From positions 1 through 64,000 of the forward strand of contig NZ_QFOB01000010.1 of NCBI RefSeq assembly GCF_003248515.1: a DNA stretch of 64,000 nt, given 5' to 3'. A program made the position numbers and the translations under genes. Positions 15,748-25,304 of this stretch are shown here, piece by piece. The notes beneath the pieces are model-generated. The model was not told the origin of the DNA and searched no databases. It was given only the letters and a program-made list of their open reading frames with translations. Positions within the stretch are counted from its first letter, which is position 1. Each line of letters opens with the position of its first letter. Source of the stretch: Sphingomonas sp. (GTDB taxonomy: Bacteria > Pseudomonadota > Alphaproteobacteria > Sphingomonadales > Sphingomonadaceae).

Positions 15748-16413
15748 ATGCTCAAGCTCTTCATCGGCAACAAGGCCTATTCCAGTTGGTCGCTCCGGGG
15801 ATGGCTCGCCGTCCGCCAGTCGGGCCTGCCGTTCGAGGAGATCGTCGTCCCCCTCTACGACGATGAATGGGACAGGCGGCGCGAGGGCGCCGAATTCGCG
15901 CCCTCCTCGGGCAAGGTGCCGATCCTGTGGGATGGCGATGCCGTGGTTTGGGATAGCCTCGCCATCATCGAATATCTTTCGGACAAGGTAGGCCGTGATG
16001 TCTTCTGGCCGAAAGAGGAGGCCGCCCGCGCCTGCGCGCGATCGATGGCGGCGGAGATGCACTCCAGCTTCGTCGCGCTGCGCCGCGAATATAGCATGAA
16101 TGTGCGCCGCTCCTTTCCGCCCGCTCCGGTCAGCCCCGAAGCGGCGGCGGATATCGAGCGGATCGTCTCGCTCTGGGCGGAGGCACGCTCGCGCTGGGGC
16201 AGCGGCGGCCCCTTCCTGTTCGGCACCTTCTCGGCCGCCGACATCATGTTCGCGCCCGTCGTCACGCGCTTCATCACCTATTCGCTGCCCATTCCGCGCT
16301 TCGCCGCTGTCTATGGCACGGCCGTCCTCACCCATCCCTTCATGGGGGATTGGCTCGCGGATGCGCAGGATGAGCCATGGGTGATCGAGAAATTCGAGCA
16401 GCCGGTCGCATGA
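15748..16413 (+). CDS. glutathione S-transferase family protein
   Basis: 221 residues with a thioredoxin-like N-terminal domain (LKLFIGNKAYSSWSLRGWLA; the Ser pair lies where GSTs activate glutathione; VPILWDGDAVVWDSLAIIEY is the glutathione-contact loop) and an all-helical C-terminal domain (GTFSAADIMFAPVVTRFITY). The substrate cannot be inferred. Its stop overlaps the dapE start (ATGA). Confidence 0.92.
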   Translation: MLKLFIGNKAYSSWSLRGWLAVRQSGLPFEEIVVPLYDDEWDRRREGAEFAPSSGKVPILWDGDAVVWDSLAIIEYLSDKVGRDVFWPKEEAARACARSMAAEMHSSFVALRREYSMNVRRSFPPAPVSPEAAADIERIVSLWAEARSRWGSGGPFLFGTFSAADIMFAPVVTRFITYSLPIPRFAAVYGTAVLTHPFMGDWLADAQDEPWVIEKFEQPVA

Positions 16414-17543
16414 TGCCACTCATCGATCCGCTCGAATTCGCGCAGGCGCTGATGGCCTGCAACAGCGTGACGCCGGCCGATGGCGGCGCGCAGGCCGTGC
16501 TGGCCGATGCGCTCGCCTCGATCGGCTTCGAAGTCCATCGCTTCAGCCATGGCGAGGCGCCGGACGGCCCGATCGAAAATCTCTTCGCCACGCGCGGCAG
16601 CGGCGGCCGCCACTTCGCCTTCGCCGGCCACACCGATGTCGTCCCACCCGGCGAGGGCTGGGAGAGCGATGCCTTCCTGCCTTCCATCCGGGGCGAACTG
16701 CTCTACGGGCGCGGCGCGGTCGACATGAAGGGCGCGATCGCCGCCTTCGTCGCCGCCGCCTCGCGCGGACAGCCGGATGAAGGCATCGTCAGCCTCATCA
16801 TCACCGGCGACGAGGAAGGCCCGGCCACCTGGGGCACGAAAGCACTGATGGCGTGGATGACCGAAAAGGGCATCCGGCCGGACATGATCCTGGTGGGCGA
16901 GCCCACCTCCTCGTCGCGGCTGGGCGATACGGTGAAGATTGGCCGGCGCGGCTCGGTCAACATGTGGATCGACGTGCCCGGCGTGCAGGGCCATGTCGCC
17001 TATCCGCATCTGGCCAGCAATCCGATCCCGGCACTGGCCACGGTGCTGCACAGCCTTACCGCGATGCATCTCGATTCGGGCACGGACTGGTTCCAGCCCT
17101 CCAATCTCGAGATCACCGATATCGAGACGGGCAATCCGGCTGCCAACGTCATCCCCGGCCATGCCCGCGCCCGGCTCAACATCCGCTTCAACGATCTGCA
17201 CAGCGGCGCGGACCTCGTCGATCGCGTGCGGGAGATCGTCTCGGCGGAGGCGCCGGAGGCGACGCTCACGTCGCGCATCTCGGGTGAGGCGTTCCTCACC
17301 GCACCCGGCCCGCTTTCCACACTGGTTTCGGAAGCGATCAGCGATGCGACCGGCCTCGCCCCGGATCTTTCGACCAGCGGGGGCACCTCCGACGCGCGCT
17401 TCCTCTCGAAGATCGCGCCGACGGTGGAGTTCGGCCTCGTCAACGCCACGATGCACAAGCTGGACGAAGCCGTGGCGATCCCCGATCTGCGCACGCTGGC
17501 GGATATCTACGCCTCGATCATCTCGCGCGCGCTCGCGGGCTGA
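16410..17543 (+). CDS. dapE: succinyl-diaminopimelate desuccinylase
   Basis: 377 residues, M20 family. It removes succinate from N-succinyl-LL-diaminopimelate for lysine and peptidoglycan synthesis. The dimetal site is complete: FAGHTDVVPPG (first His and Asp), GRGAVDMKG (bridging Asp), TGDEEGPA (catalytic and ligand Glu), and the C-terminal His in NATMHKLDE. NSVTPADGG at the start and SGGTSDARF near the end are DapE signatures. It is a useful in-window control for the five divergent M20 copies at 44-52 kb. Confidence 0.96.
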   Translation: MMPLIDPLEFAQALMACNSVTPADGGAQAVLADALASIGFEVHRFSHGEAPDGPIENLFATRGSGGRHFAFAGHTDVVPPGEGWESDAFLPSIRGELLYGRGAVDMKGAIAAFVAAASRGQPDEGIVSLIITGDEEGPATWGTKALMAWMTEKGIRPDMILVGEPTSSSRLGDTVKIGRRGSVNMWIDVPGVQGHVAYPHLASNPIPALATVLHSLTAMHLDSGTDWFQPSNLEITDIETGNPAANVIPGHARARLNIRFNDLHSGADLVDRVREIVSAEAPEATLTSRISGEAFLTAPGPLSTLVSEAISDATGLAPDLSTSGGTSDARFLSKIAPTVEFGLVNATMHKLDEAVAIPDLRTLADIYASIISRALAG

Positions 17544-17567
17544 GCCCGCTTCCGCGACGCGCCAAGG

Positions 17568-18179
17568 CTATTCGCAGATCGGTTTCCCGCACGAGGAAAC
17601 ACCGGACGTCAATCGCCGGAGCTCGTCTCGGGCGACCTGGGTCCGGCCTTCGCTCTCGCTTGCCGTCATGCACACGCGATGCCGCTTCACCAGCGAACCG
17701 GTTTCCAGTTCATAGTGACAGATCCGCGCCGGCTTCCTGCCATCCACGACGATGTCAGATGCCGTACCGGCCGGCCCCGAGGCGAGAGTGGCATTTCGCG
17801 TGGTGCCCCCCTTCCGGCTGGACGGGGGCGCCTTCGCCGCCGCCACGGCCTTGCTCCAGTTGGCCGTTTCCGCTTCCCAGGCTTTCCTGCGCGCATCGGC
17901 GGCGGCGGTCTGCTCGTCGTGCAGGCGCACGGCGGCTTCGAATGCCGCGCGATCCTTCGCATATTGCGCTTCGGCCACCCTTACCTGCGCATTGTGCGCG
18001 TCGATCGCCTCCAGCCGGGTACGGATAGCGTTGTTGAGCCCCGCGACCTGAGGGTCAGGCGCGCCTTCCTCTTTCGCGATCGCACCGGCAACCGGAGCCC
18101 CCTCCTCCTTCGGCGGCGGCGCCTGCGCCCCCGCATGCGCGACAGTCAAACCCGCCAGAAACAGCCCCCAAAGCCTCAT
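17568..18179 (-). CDS. secreted protein with a helical middle, hypothetical
   Basis: 203 residues. Signal peptide MRLWGLFLAGLTVAHAGAQA, a Pro/Glu-rich linker, an Ala/Glu/Lys/Arg-rich region likely to form a long helix (VAEAQYAKDRAAFEAAVRL), then a C-terminal part with RICHYELETGSLVKRHRVCM and a final Cys pair that could form disulfides. Convergent with dapE. Not recognised as a named family. Confidence 0.75.
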   Translation of the reverse strand: MRLWGLFLAGLTVAHAGAQAPPPKEEGAPVAGAIAKEEGAPDPQVAGLNNAIRTRLEAIDAHNAQVRVAEAQYAKDRAAFEAAVRLHDEQTAAADARRKAWEAETANWSKAVAAAKAPPSSRKGGTTRNATLASGPAGTASDIVVDGRKPARICHYELETGSLVKRHRVCMTASESEGRTQVARDELRRLTSGVSSCGKPICE

Positions 18180-18273
18180 GACATGCCCCCCAACGCATCA
18201 TGACATGTGGGCAGCTTAATCGGATGGGGAGGCTTTTCCTATCGCGTCCTGCGGCGTCGCAACCCGCCCGCGC

Positions 18274-18816
18274 TCAGCGCTTCCGCCGCAGCACCACATA
18301 GAGCGCACCCGCCCCACCATGCCGGGGATGGGCATTGCGCACCGCCGCGATCCTCCCCGCATAGGGCGACAAAGCCAGCCAGTCCCCGATGCTCGCGCGA
18401 ATCAGGCCGCGGCGCGGTTCGATATCGCCACGGCGCGGGGGCCGGCCGGTCACCACCAGCAGCAGCCGCGTGCCATCCGCTATGGCGCGCGCCAGCGCCT
18501 GTTCCAGCGCCGCGTGCGCGCCCGCCAGATGATGACCGTGCAGATCGATCGATCGATCCGGCGCCACAAGGCCACGCGCGAGCCGCTTGTCCCACCCGCC
18601 ATCCAGCGTTTCGCCGGGCATGGCTTTCGCGGCGGCCGCAGGCGCGGGGCGCGGTGCCGATACCCGCGCGGCCGGAGCGGCGGGCATGGGAACGACGTCC
18701 TCCGGCACAGGCGGCATTCCGGCCTCGCGCCGCTCAATCCGACCCAGTGGCCGCACCGTCGCCGCTACGCGCGCCCACAGGCCGCGCTCCTCAGCGGTCA
18801 GCCGTCGTTCGCGCAC
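18274..18816 (-). CDS. Smr domain protein
   Basis: 180 residues. A disordered Pro/Ala-rich N-terminal half leads to a C-terminal Smr domain: RSIDLHGHHLAGAHAAL, LLLVVTGRPP, and HPRHGGAGALYVVLRR. Smr domains nick or bind branched DNA or RNA. The ATG at 18816 lies inside the end of mltA (26-base overlap), so the two are translationally coupled. Confidence 0.92.
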   Translation of the reverse strand: MRERRLTAEERGLWARVAATVRPLGRIERREAGMPPVPEDVVPMPAAPAARVSAPRPAPAAAAKAMPGETLDGGWDKRLARGLVAPDRSIDLHGHHLAGAHAALEQALARAIADGTRLLLVVTGRPPRRGDIEPRRGLIRASIGDWLALSPYAGRIAAVRNAHPRHGGAGALYVVLRRKR

Positions 18817-20047
18817 CTGCCCCCCGCACGCCCGGATTTCTCAGCGCGATTCTCGTCAGAGCGCCCTTGGGCAGCAGCAGCAGCGCCTGACCACGACCGG
18901 ACATGCCGCCGGCGATCGTGCGCGCGGAAACGCCCGCACCCCAGAAGGTGTCGACGCGATTCGCACCCTTGATCGCGCCTCCCGTATCTTGCGCCACCCA
19001 CAGGCCGCTCGCCTCAGGACGATCCAGCGACAGCAGGATAGGCGCACCCAGCGGGATGAACTTGGGATCGGCCGCGACGCTGCCCCGCCCGCTCACGGCC
19101 ACACCAAGCGCCCCGATCGGCCCGGCACCGGTCAGCTCGCGGAAGAAGACGAAGCTCTTATTCTCGTCCAGCACAGCCTTGGTCTGATCGGGATGTCCCC
19201 GCAGCCACGCCATCATGCCCTGCATCGATGTCGCATAATCGGTGCCCGGGCCGATCAGCCCGCGTTCGCGCATCACCTTGCCGATGCCCACATATTCGCG
19301 GCCATTCTGCCCGTCATAGCCGATGCGCATCACCGTGCCGTCGGGCTGCACCAGCCGGCCCGATCCCTGGATCTGGAGAAAGAAGAATTCGATCGGATCG
19401 CGCGCCCAGGCGATCTCCAGCCCCTTGCCGTCCAGCACACCGCCATCGATCGCTGCGCGATCATGATAAAGCTGGAAGCGCCCGTCGACGATCCGCCCGC
19501 GCTGCTTCCGGCCGGTCGGCGTTCCGCTCAGGGTGCCGGGATCCACTTCCACCAGATCGTCGGGCCGGCGATAGACCGGAGTGTCATAGCCCGGAACATG
19601 CGTGCGCGATCCCGCAATCTCCGGCTCGTAATAGCCGGTCGCGAAGGCCTTTCCGTCGCCCACGATCACCGCATCGAACCACTGCGCGAAGAAAGCGGGC
19701 CCGTCTATGTCGAGTCGCCCCGCCGCATCGTCGCACGCGGCGGCCCAGTCCTGCGGCAGCGTCAGTCCGCTGGCATCGGTGCGACGCACCAGCACCGGAC
19801 AGGAAAGCCGGAATGCCGCCATCGCCTTGCGTGCATTTTCGGGCGTGAGGCCCAGCGAGTCGATCGGCGGCCCCGGGCGCGTGCCCAGTTCGGCCGCCGT
19901 CTGCGGCCCGGCCGGCTCGGGCTTTGGCTTCGGTGCCGATGTGGCGGGCTTGTGCGCCGGCGGCGCCGGCCTGTGTGGCCTCGGCGATCCGGCGCAGGCC
20001 GCCAGCGCCAGAAGCATCGCGAGAGCCGCGATCCTGCGAAAGTTCAT
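18791..20047 (-). CDS. mltA: membrane-bound lytic murein transglycosylase A
   Basis: 418 residues. Lipoprotein signal with lipobox LALAACAGS, a Pro-rich linker, then the MltA domain: FATGYYEPEIAGS, DPIEFFFLQIQGSGRL, and the 3D-type C-terminal module with the Asp triad region (GLWVAQDTGGAIKGANRVDTFWG). It cleaves peptidoglycan between MurNAc and GlcNAc. ATG 20047 is preceded by GAGGGG. Downstream of the Tim44-domain gene. Confidence 0.95.
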   Translation of the reverse strand: MNFRRIAALAMLLALAACAGSPRPHRPAPPAHKPATSAPKPKPEPAGPQTAAELGTRPGPPIDSLGLTPENARKAMAAFRLSCPVLVRRTDASGLTLPQDWAAACDDAAGRLDIDGPAFFAQWFDAVIVGDGKAFATGYYEPEIAGSRTHVPGYDTPVYRRPDDLVEVDPGTLSGTPTGRKQRGRIVDGRFQLYHDRAAIDGGVLDGKGLEIAWARDPIEFFFLQIQGSGRLVQPDGTVMRIGYDGQNGREYVGIGKVMRERGLIGPGTDYATSMQGMMAWLRGHPDQTKAVLDENKSFVFFRELTGAGPIGALGVAVSGRGSVAADPKFIPLGAPILLSLDRPEASGLWVAQDTGGAIKGANRVDTFWGAGVSARTIAGGMSGRGQALLLLPKGALTRIALRNPGVRGAGARTTADR

Positions 20048-20073
20048 ACCCCTCATGCCGGGTTGGCCCCGGC

Positions 20074-20727
20074 TCAGATGGCTTCGTCAGTCTCGGTCAG
20101 CGTCCAGTTCGGATCGGGCGAGCGCAGCGCCCGGCTGAACGTCCAGACATCGTGGGTCGGCACGGCATCGGTCAGCGAGCCGGCGATCACGTTGCCCTCG
20201 GCATCGCGCGTCACGGCGGCGATGTCCGCATCGAAGCGCATGCGGATATGGGCCATCTGCCCTTCGACGACGGCATCCTCGATCTGGGCGTTTTCAATCG
20301 TGACCAGACGATTGTCGAGCACATGACCAGCCGCCTTGCGATCGGCGATCGCGGCGGTGAAGGCATCGGCCACCTCGCCATCGACGAGCTGGTGCAGCTC
20401 CTCCTCGTCACCACGCCAGAAGGCTTCCAGAATCATCCGATAGGCGCCCTTCGCGCCCTCCACGAAATGGGCGACGTCGAATTTCGGATCGGCGGCGGAG
20501 ATCGTCCGCAGCCCGGCAACGGCGGCGGGCGTGTTCGAAAGATCGGGGCCGATCGGCACGGCTATGTCCTTGCCCGGCACGGCGACCGGCACGGTGCTGC
20601 GCGCGGAAGGCACACGCTCCAGCGGCTTGGTGAGGGTCTGCTCATGGCCCGTCCGCCGCCCGAGCACGCTCCACAAGCGCAACGCGACGAAAACAAACAC
20701 CATTGCGAGGACGATTACCGTGGTCAC
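20074..20727 (-). CDS. Tim44/TimA domain protein
   Basis: 217 residues: an N-terminal membrane helix (TTVIVLAMVFVFVALRLWSV), a linker, and a Tim44-like domain (FVEGAKGAYRMILEAFWRGD, LVDGEVADAFTAAIADRK, MAHIRMRFDADIAAVTRD, DVWTFSRALRSPDPNWTL). Bacterial homologues are membrane-anchored and of uncertain role. GTG 20727 after GGAGGCTG is the best start. 26 bases upstream of mltA in the same orientation and divergent from secB, a common order in alphaproteobacteria. Confidence 0.9.
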   Translation of the reverse strand: MTTVIVLAMVFVFVALRLWSVLGRRTGHEQTLTKPLERVPSARSTVPVAVPGKDIAVPIGPDLSNTPAAVAGLRTISAADPKFDVAHFVEGAKGAYRMILEAFWRGDEEELHQLVDGEVADAFTAAIADRKAAGHVLDNRLVTIENAQIEDAVVEGQMAHIRMRFDADIAAVTRDAEGNVIAGSLTDAVPTHDVWTFSRALRSPDPNWTLTETDEAI

Positions 20728-20803
20728 CCAGCCTCCTGCCAGCACCGACACTGCGACGCGTACAACCCAACATAGGCGCACGGCGCGCGAGATTCAAATT
20801 TCC

Positions 20804-20897
20804 CGCCATCTATACGATGGCGATGGCCGGCGGGTTCCGCATTGCCCTGCCCCACAGGGGCTGCTAGCTCGCGGCCCGCATCGTCCAAGCACGATGC
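20804..20897. promoter_or_regulatory. two inverted repeats in the Tim44-secB divergent promoter region
   Basis: CGCCATC-TATAC-GATGGCG (20804-20822) and GCATCGT-CCAAGC-ACGATGC (20878-20897) are both perfect 7-bp inverted repeats between the divergent genes. They may be regulator sites or small hairpins in the secB leader. Confidence 0.35.
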
Positions 20898-20931
20898 CAT
20901 CCGACAAGTCAGTACAGGAAAGCAAGTGGCC

Positions 20932-21444
20932 ATGGCCGAAGATTTTGCGGAAACCGGCAGCACCGTGGATGCGCAGGCCAATGGGCTGGACGCGGGTCCG
21001 CAGCTCGGCATGCTGACACAATATGTGAAGGATCTCTCCTTCGAAAATCCGAACGCGCCCGCCGTCTATCAGTGGCAGGAACAGCCGCAGATCGACGTGC
21101 AGTTCAACATCGGCACGGTTTCGCCGGCCGAGGGCGTGCATGAAGTGGCGATGAAGATCGAGGTTCGCGCGGTCGCTTCGGGCAACACCGCCTTCGCGCT
21201 GGAGCTGGTCTATGCCGGCCTTTTCGCCGCACAGAATGTCCCGGAAGAGATGCTGCACCCGTTCCTCTACGCCGAGGCACCCCGCCTGCTCTTTCCGTTC
21301 GCGCGCCGCATCGTCGCCGAAACGATCCGCGACGGCAATTTCCCGCCGCTGCTGCTCGATCCCATCGATTTCGGCTCGCTCTACCAGCAGCAGACCGCGC
21401 AGGCCGCCGCGCTCGCCGGCGCGGAGCCGGCCGGCCAGGCCTGA
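20932..21444 (+). CDS. secB: protein-export chaperone SecB
   Basis: 170 residues, tetrameric chaperone delivering unfolded precursors to SecA. Family motifs: QYVKDLSFENPNAP, VYQWQEQPQIDVQFNI, VYAGLFAAQNVPEEML, EAPRLLFPFARRIV, and GNFPPLLLDPIDFGSLY. ATG 20932 gives the typical short acidic leader before the domain. Confidence 0.97.
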   Translation: MAEDFAETGSTVDAQANGLDAGPQLGMLTQYVKDLSFENPNAPAVYQWQEQPQIDVQFNIGTVSPAEGVHEVAMKIEVRAVASGNTAFALELVYAGLFAAQNVPEEMLHPFLYAEAPRLLFPFARRIVAETIRDGNFPPLLLDPIDFGSLYQQQTAQAAALAGAEPAGQA

Positions 21445-21574
21445 TCGCCTCGCGCCTGTCCCTCCCCGTTCGCGCTGAGCCCGTCGACGTGCCGGCCCCT
21501 TCCTTCCTGCCGGGCGGGAGGGAGGGCCGCTCGGCCGGCACGGCGCAAACGGGGCCGATCCCCGGCACCCCCGC

Positions 21575-23140
21575 ATGAGCCTCGTCCGCAATACGGCCAC
21601 GATCGGCGGGCTCACGCTTGTCAGTCGCATCGCCGGCTTCGTCCGCGATATGCTGATGGCGCAGTTCGTGGGCGCGGGCTTCGCCAATGATGCGTTTCTG
21701 ATCGCCTGGCGCCTGCCCAATCTGTTTCGCGCCCTGTTCGCCGAGGGCGCCTTCGCCTCCGCGTTCGTGCCGATGTTCAATCGCGAGGTGGGGCGCGAGG
21801 ATGGCGGCCTGCCGGCCGCGCTCGACTTTGCCGAGCAGGTCCTGGCGATCCTCTTTCCCATCCTGCTCGTCTTCACGATCCTGATGATGGCGGCCACCGC
21901 GCCGATCGTCTGGGCGATGACCGGCGGCTTTCCCGATGGCGGCCCGGAAAAGTTCGCGCTGGCGGTGTCGCTCACCCGCATCACCTTTCCCTATCTCGCG
22001 CTCATCAGCCTCGTCTCTCTGCTGGGCGGCATCCTGAATTCGGTCGATCGCTTCTGGGTGAATGCCGCGGCGCCGATCCTGCTGAACATCTGCATGATTA
22101 TCGGCCTGCTCTTCTTCCGGGGATCCACCCCGATCGAGACCGCCTATACCCAGGCCGTCTCGGTCACCGTCTCCGGCGTGGCGCAATTATTGTGGCTGAT
22201 GTGGGCCTGTGCGAGGGCCGGGACGTCGCTCAAGATCCGCCGCCCGCGCCTCAATCCCAAGGTGCGCCAGCTGCTCCACATCATCTGGCCGGCGGCGCTG
22301 GGCGCGGGCGCCGTGCAATTCAATCTGCTCATCTCCACCAGCCTTGCCGCGCGCTTCCTGCCGCAGGGCGCGGTTTCCTATCTCTATTATGCGGACAGGC
22401 TGAATCAGCTGCCGCTCGGCCTGATCGGCATCGGCGTCGGCACGGCGATGTTGCCGGGCCTGTCGCGCCAGATTGCGGGCGGGGACACAAGCGGCGCGAA
22501 CACCACCCAGAATCGCGCGATCGAGCTTTCGCTGGTGCTGACGCTCCCCGCTACGGCCGCCCTGATGGTCGCCGCCTTCCCGATCATCCAGGCACTGCTG
22601 CAGCATGGCGCGTTCGGGGCGGCCGACACGCTCGCCAGCGCGCATGCCCTCGCGGCCTTCTCGCTCGGCCTGCCGGCCTATATCCTCATCAAGGTGCTGG
22701 TGCCGGGCTTCCACGCGCGGACCGATACGCGGACGCCGGTGCGCATCGCACTCGTCGCGATGCTCGCCAATCTCATCGGCAATCTCATCCTGATCTGGCC
22801 GCTCCAGCATGTCGGCCTCGCGCTTTCCACCGCGATTTCGGCCTGGGTGAATGCCGGGCTGCTCTACGCGACCCTGCATCGGCGCGGCCATTTCCGGATC
22901 GATGACCGGCTCAGGCGGTCGCTGATCCGGCTGACGCTGGCCACCCTGGCGATGGCGGCGCTGCTCCTGGCGGTGGCGCCATGGACGACTCCGCATATGA
23001 GCCGCGGCCTGCTCGAGCGCGCCCTGTGGCTCGGCGCGCTGATGGCGGCGGCGGGCATCGTCTATTTCGGGGCGGCGATCCTGCTCGGCGCGTTCCGCCC
23101 GGCGGAGCTGAAGGCCCAGCTCCTGCGCCGCCGCAAATAG
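21575..23140 (+). CDS. murJ: lipid II flippase MurJ
   Basis: 521 residues with about 14 transmembrane helices. N-terminal SRIAGFVRDMLMAQFVGAG and FRALFAEGAFASAFVPMF are the MurJ/MviN signature with the conserved Arg residues of the central cavity. Moves lipid II across the inner membrane. ATG 21575 begins directly before the first helix. Confidence 0.97.
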   Translation: MSLVRNTATIGGLTLVSRIAGFVRDMLMAQFVGAGFANDAFLIAWRLPNLFRALFAEGAFASAFVPMFNREVGREDGGLPAALDFAEQVLAILFPILLVFTILMMAATAPIVWAMTGGFPDGGPEKFALAVSLTRITFPYLALISLVSLLGGILNSVDRFWVNAAAPILLNICMIIGLLFFRGSTPIETAYTQAVSVTVSGVAQLLWLMWACARAGTSLKIRRPRLNPKVRQLLHIIWPAALGAGAVQFNLLISTSLAARFLPQGAVSYLYYADRLNQLPLGLIGIGVGTAMLPGLSRQIAGGDTSGANTTQNRAIELSLVLTLPATAALMVAAFPIIQALLQHGAFGAADTLASAHALAAFSLGLPAYILIKVLVPGFHARTDTRTPVRIALVAMLANLIGNLILIWPLQHVGLALSTAISAWVNAGLLYATLHRRGHFRIDDRLRRSLIRLTLATLAMAALLLAVAPWTTPHMSRGLLERALWLGALMAAAGIVYFGAAILLGAFRPAELKAQLLRRRK

Positions 23141-23197
23141 GAACGGCGCCTCATCGGTCGGCCCGAGCCGATCGAACAGCAGGCCATATTCGGGGGG

Positions 23198-23845
23198 TCA
23201 GGCGGCCGCGGCCTCGGCCAGGCACTCGACGCGCCAGTTGGCGAACTCGGGATAGGTGAGGCCCTGGAGCAGTTGCAGGCCGGCCTCGCCATCGCGATAC
23301 CAGCGGACCTTGGCGCCGCGCTGACCGATCCCGGCGAGCCGCACCGTCACTTCGGATCCGGCGAGCAGCGAGGTCGCGGTCCGTATCTTCATGCCCGCCT
23401 GCGAGATGTTGCGGATCGTCACGTCGATCAGTTCGCGCCCCGAAAGGAGCAGCCCCGGCATCGCGACATCGATGCGCGGCGGACGGATCCGGCCGAGCCG
23501 GTCATCGAACGAGCAATGGGCGAGCACTTCCGGCACGGAGATGGTAGCGCCGAAGCGCACGCCGATGGAATTGTCCCTCACCCACACCACAGTGCCGCTC
23601 ACGCGATGCCCCGTCCGCATCTCGAACGTCACCGGCTCGTCAATCTGGAGCCGGCAATAGACTTCGGCGCGTAGGCCGGTATCGGAAATGTCGCGCAGGA
23701 TGCACAGTTCCTCCGAGCGCTCGGTGCACAGCCTGGCGACCTGGAGCACGGTGGTGTGTCGCGCGGCGCGGCGGCGCTCGTGTGACTCCATCCCGTCATC
23801 GGGATCCAGGGCTTTCAACATTGCGCCGTTGGGACTGTTCATCAT
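23198..23845 (-). CDS. tandem PilZ domain protein
   Basis: 215 residues with two PilZ-like domains. The first has the c-di-GMP binding pattern, ERRRAARH followed by RDISDTGLRAEV. The second repeats the fold (VTIRNISQAGMKIRTATSL) with a weaker Arg motif. Probably a c-di-GMP receptor; the partner is unknown. Start at the ATG pair 23845/23842; divergent from trpS. Confidence 0.88.
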   Translation of the reverse strand: MMNSPNGAMLKALDPDDGMESHERRRAARHTTVLQVARLCTERSEELCILRDISDTGLRAEVYCRLQIDEPVTFEMRTGHRVSGTVVWVRDNSIGVRFGATISVPEVLAHCSFDDRLGRIRPPRIDVAMPGLLLSGRELIDVTIRNISQAGMKIRTATSLLAGSEVTVRLAGIGQRGAKVRWYRDGEAGLQLLQGLTYPEFANWRVECLAEAAAA

Positions 23846-23974
23846 CTGCCTGCGCCGGAAAAGATGTGGGCTCGGATTCATTACGTAAGCGAACATCCCT
23901 TCCGGAAGGTTAAACGGCCGAATGTCTCCGTGAAGCTTGACCGCGCCGGGCGTCTGGCCGACAGGCGCGGCATC

Positions 23975-24976
23975 ATGCGCACAGTCTCCGGCATCCAGCC
24001 CACGGGCAATCTTCACCTCGGCAATTATCTGGGCGCCATCCGCAATTGGGTGGTGATGCAGGATCGTCTCGGGGCGGAAGGCGGGGAATGCCTGTTCTTC
24101 CTGGCCGATCTCCACGCGATCAGCGAATATCAGGAGCCGAAGGCGTTCGCGCAGGGCATTCGCGAGATGGCGGCCGCGCTGATCGCCTGCGGCATCGATC
24201 CCGATCGCTCGATCCTGTTCCGCCAGCGCGCCGTGACCGGACATGCCCAGCTGCAATGGCTGCTGAACGCCACGGCGCGGGTCGGCTGGCTGAACCGGAT
24301 GACCCAGTTCAAGGACAAGTCCGGCAAGAATCGCGAGGGCGCCAGCGTCGCGCTCTATACCTATCCGGTGCTGCAGGCGGCGGACGTGCTGCTGTATCAG
24401 GCCACCCACGTTCCGGTCGGCCAGGATCAGAAGCAGCATCTGGAGCTGGCGCGCGACATCGCGACCAAGTTCAACACCGATTATGGCGTGGAACTGTTCA
24501 CCCTGCCCGAACCGATGATCCCGCCCGATGCGGCACGGATCATGAGCCTGCGTGACGGCAGCGCGAAGATGTCCAAATCCGATCCCTCGGATCAGGCGCG
24601 CATCAATCTGACGGACGATGCCGACACGATCGCCGCCAAGCTGCGCAAGGCGAAGACCGATCCCGAGCCGCTTCCTTCCGAGGCGGCAGGGCTCGAAGGT
24701 CGCCCGGAAGCTAAGAACCTCGTCGATATCTATGCCGCGCTCGCCGGGATCGATGTCGCGGCCGTGCTGGCGGAATATGGCGGCCAGGGCTTCGGGCGCT
24801 TCAAGCCCGCACTCGCCGATCTCGCCGTGTCGAAGCTCGCGCCGATTGCCGCGAGGCTTGTGGAGCTTCAGGGTGATCCGGCCGAGTTGGATCGCCTGCT
24901 CGCGAAGGGCGCGGAAAAGGCGCGGGCTCTGGCGGCCCCCACGCTTGCCGCCACCTATGAGGCGATGGGCCTGTAA
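23975..24976 (+). CDS. trpS: tryptophan--tRNA ligase
   Basis: 333 residues, class I synthetase. SGIQPTGNLHLGNYLGAI contains the HIGH-type motif and KMSKSDPSDQ the KMSKS loop; GQDQKQHLELARDIA is the usual tRNA/adenylate region. ATG 23975 matches the family start. Confidence 0.97.
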   Translation: MRTVSGIQPTGNLHLGNYLGAIRNWVVMQDRLGAEGGECLFFLADLHAISEYQEPKAFAQGIREMAAALIACGIDPDRSILFRQRAVTGHAQLQWLLNATARVGWLNRMTQFKDKSGKNREGASVALYTYPVLQAADVLLYQATHVPVGQDQKQHLELARDIATKFNTDYGVELFTLPEPMIPPDAARIMSLRDGSAKMSKSDPSDQARINLTDDADTIAAKLRKAKTDPEPLPSEAAGLEGRPEAKNLVDIYAALAGIDVAAVLAEYGGQGFGRFKPALADLAVSKLAPIAARLVELQGDPAELDRLLAKGAEKARALAAPTLAATYEAMGL

Positions 24977-25304
24977 GGCGACGCGACCGCGCGTGCCCGG
25001 CCTTCCACGGCTCCGGTCGCGAGGGAAGCGAAGCAATCTCCGGGAGAGGAGCCGGCTTGAGGGCAACTCTGCACGGATGGCGCGCCTTGCGCTGCCCCGT
25101 TCTTGCCGGGCCAGTCGCAGCGCCGCGCTTTACCTCGCCCCGTCGCATTCCCGCCACGTGGCCATTTCCACCCCGCTAAGCCGGCGATATCGTTACGGTC
25201 TCGGTATCGAGCGATGAGTCGAGCAACTCCGATGTTCGCACAACGTTCAATGTCGGTTCAGCCGCCTTATTTTAGGGATGGCCTGTCAAGTTCGGGATAA
25301 GTCC
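24977..25304. other. non-coding stretch before the DUF4136 lipoprotein gene
   Basis: 328 bases without a supported gene. Close to the downstream gene, GTTCA occurs twice with a 6-base gap (about 25245-25260), possibly a regulator site or part of its promoter. Nothing else stands out. Confidence 0.35.
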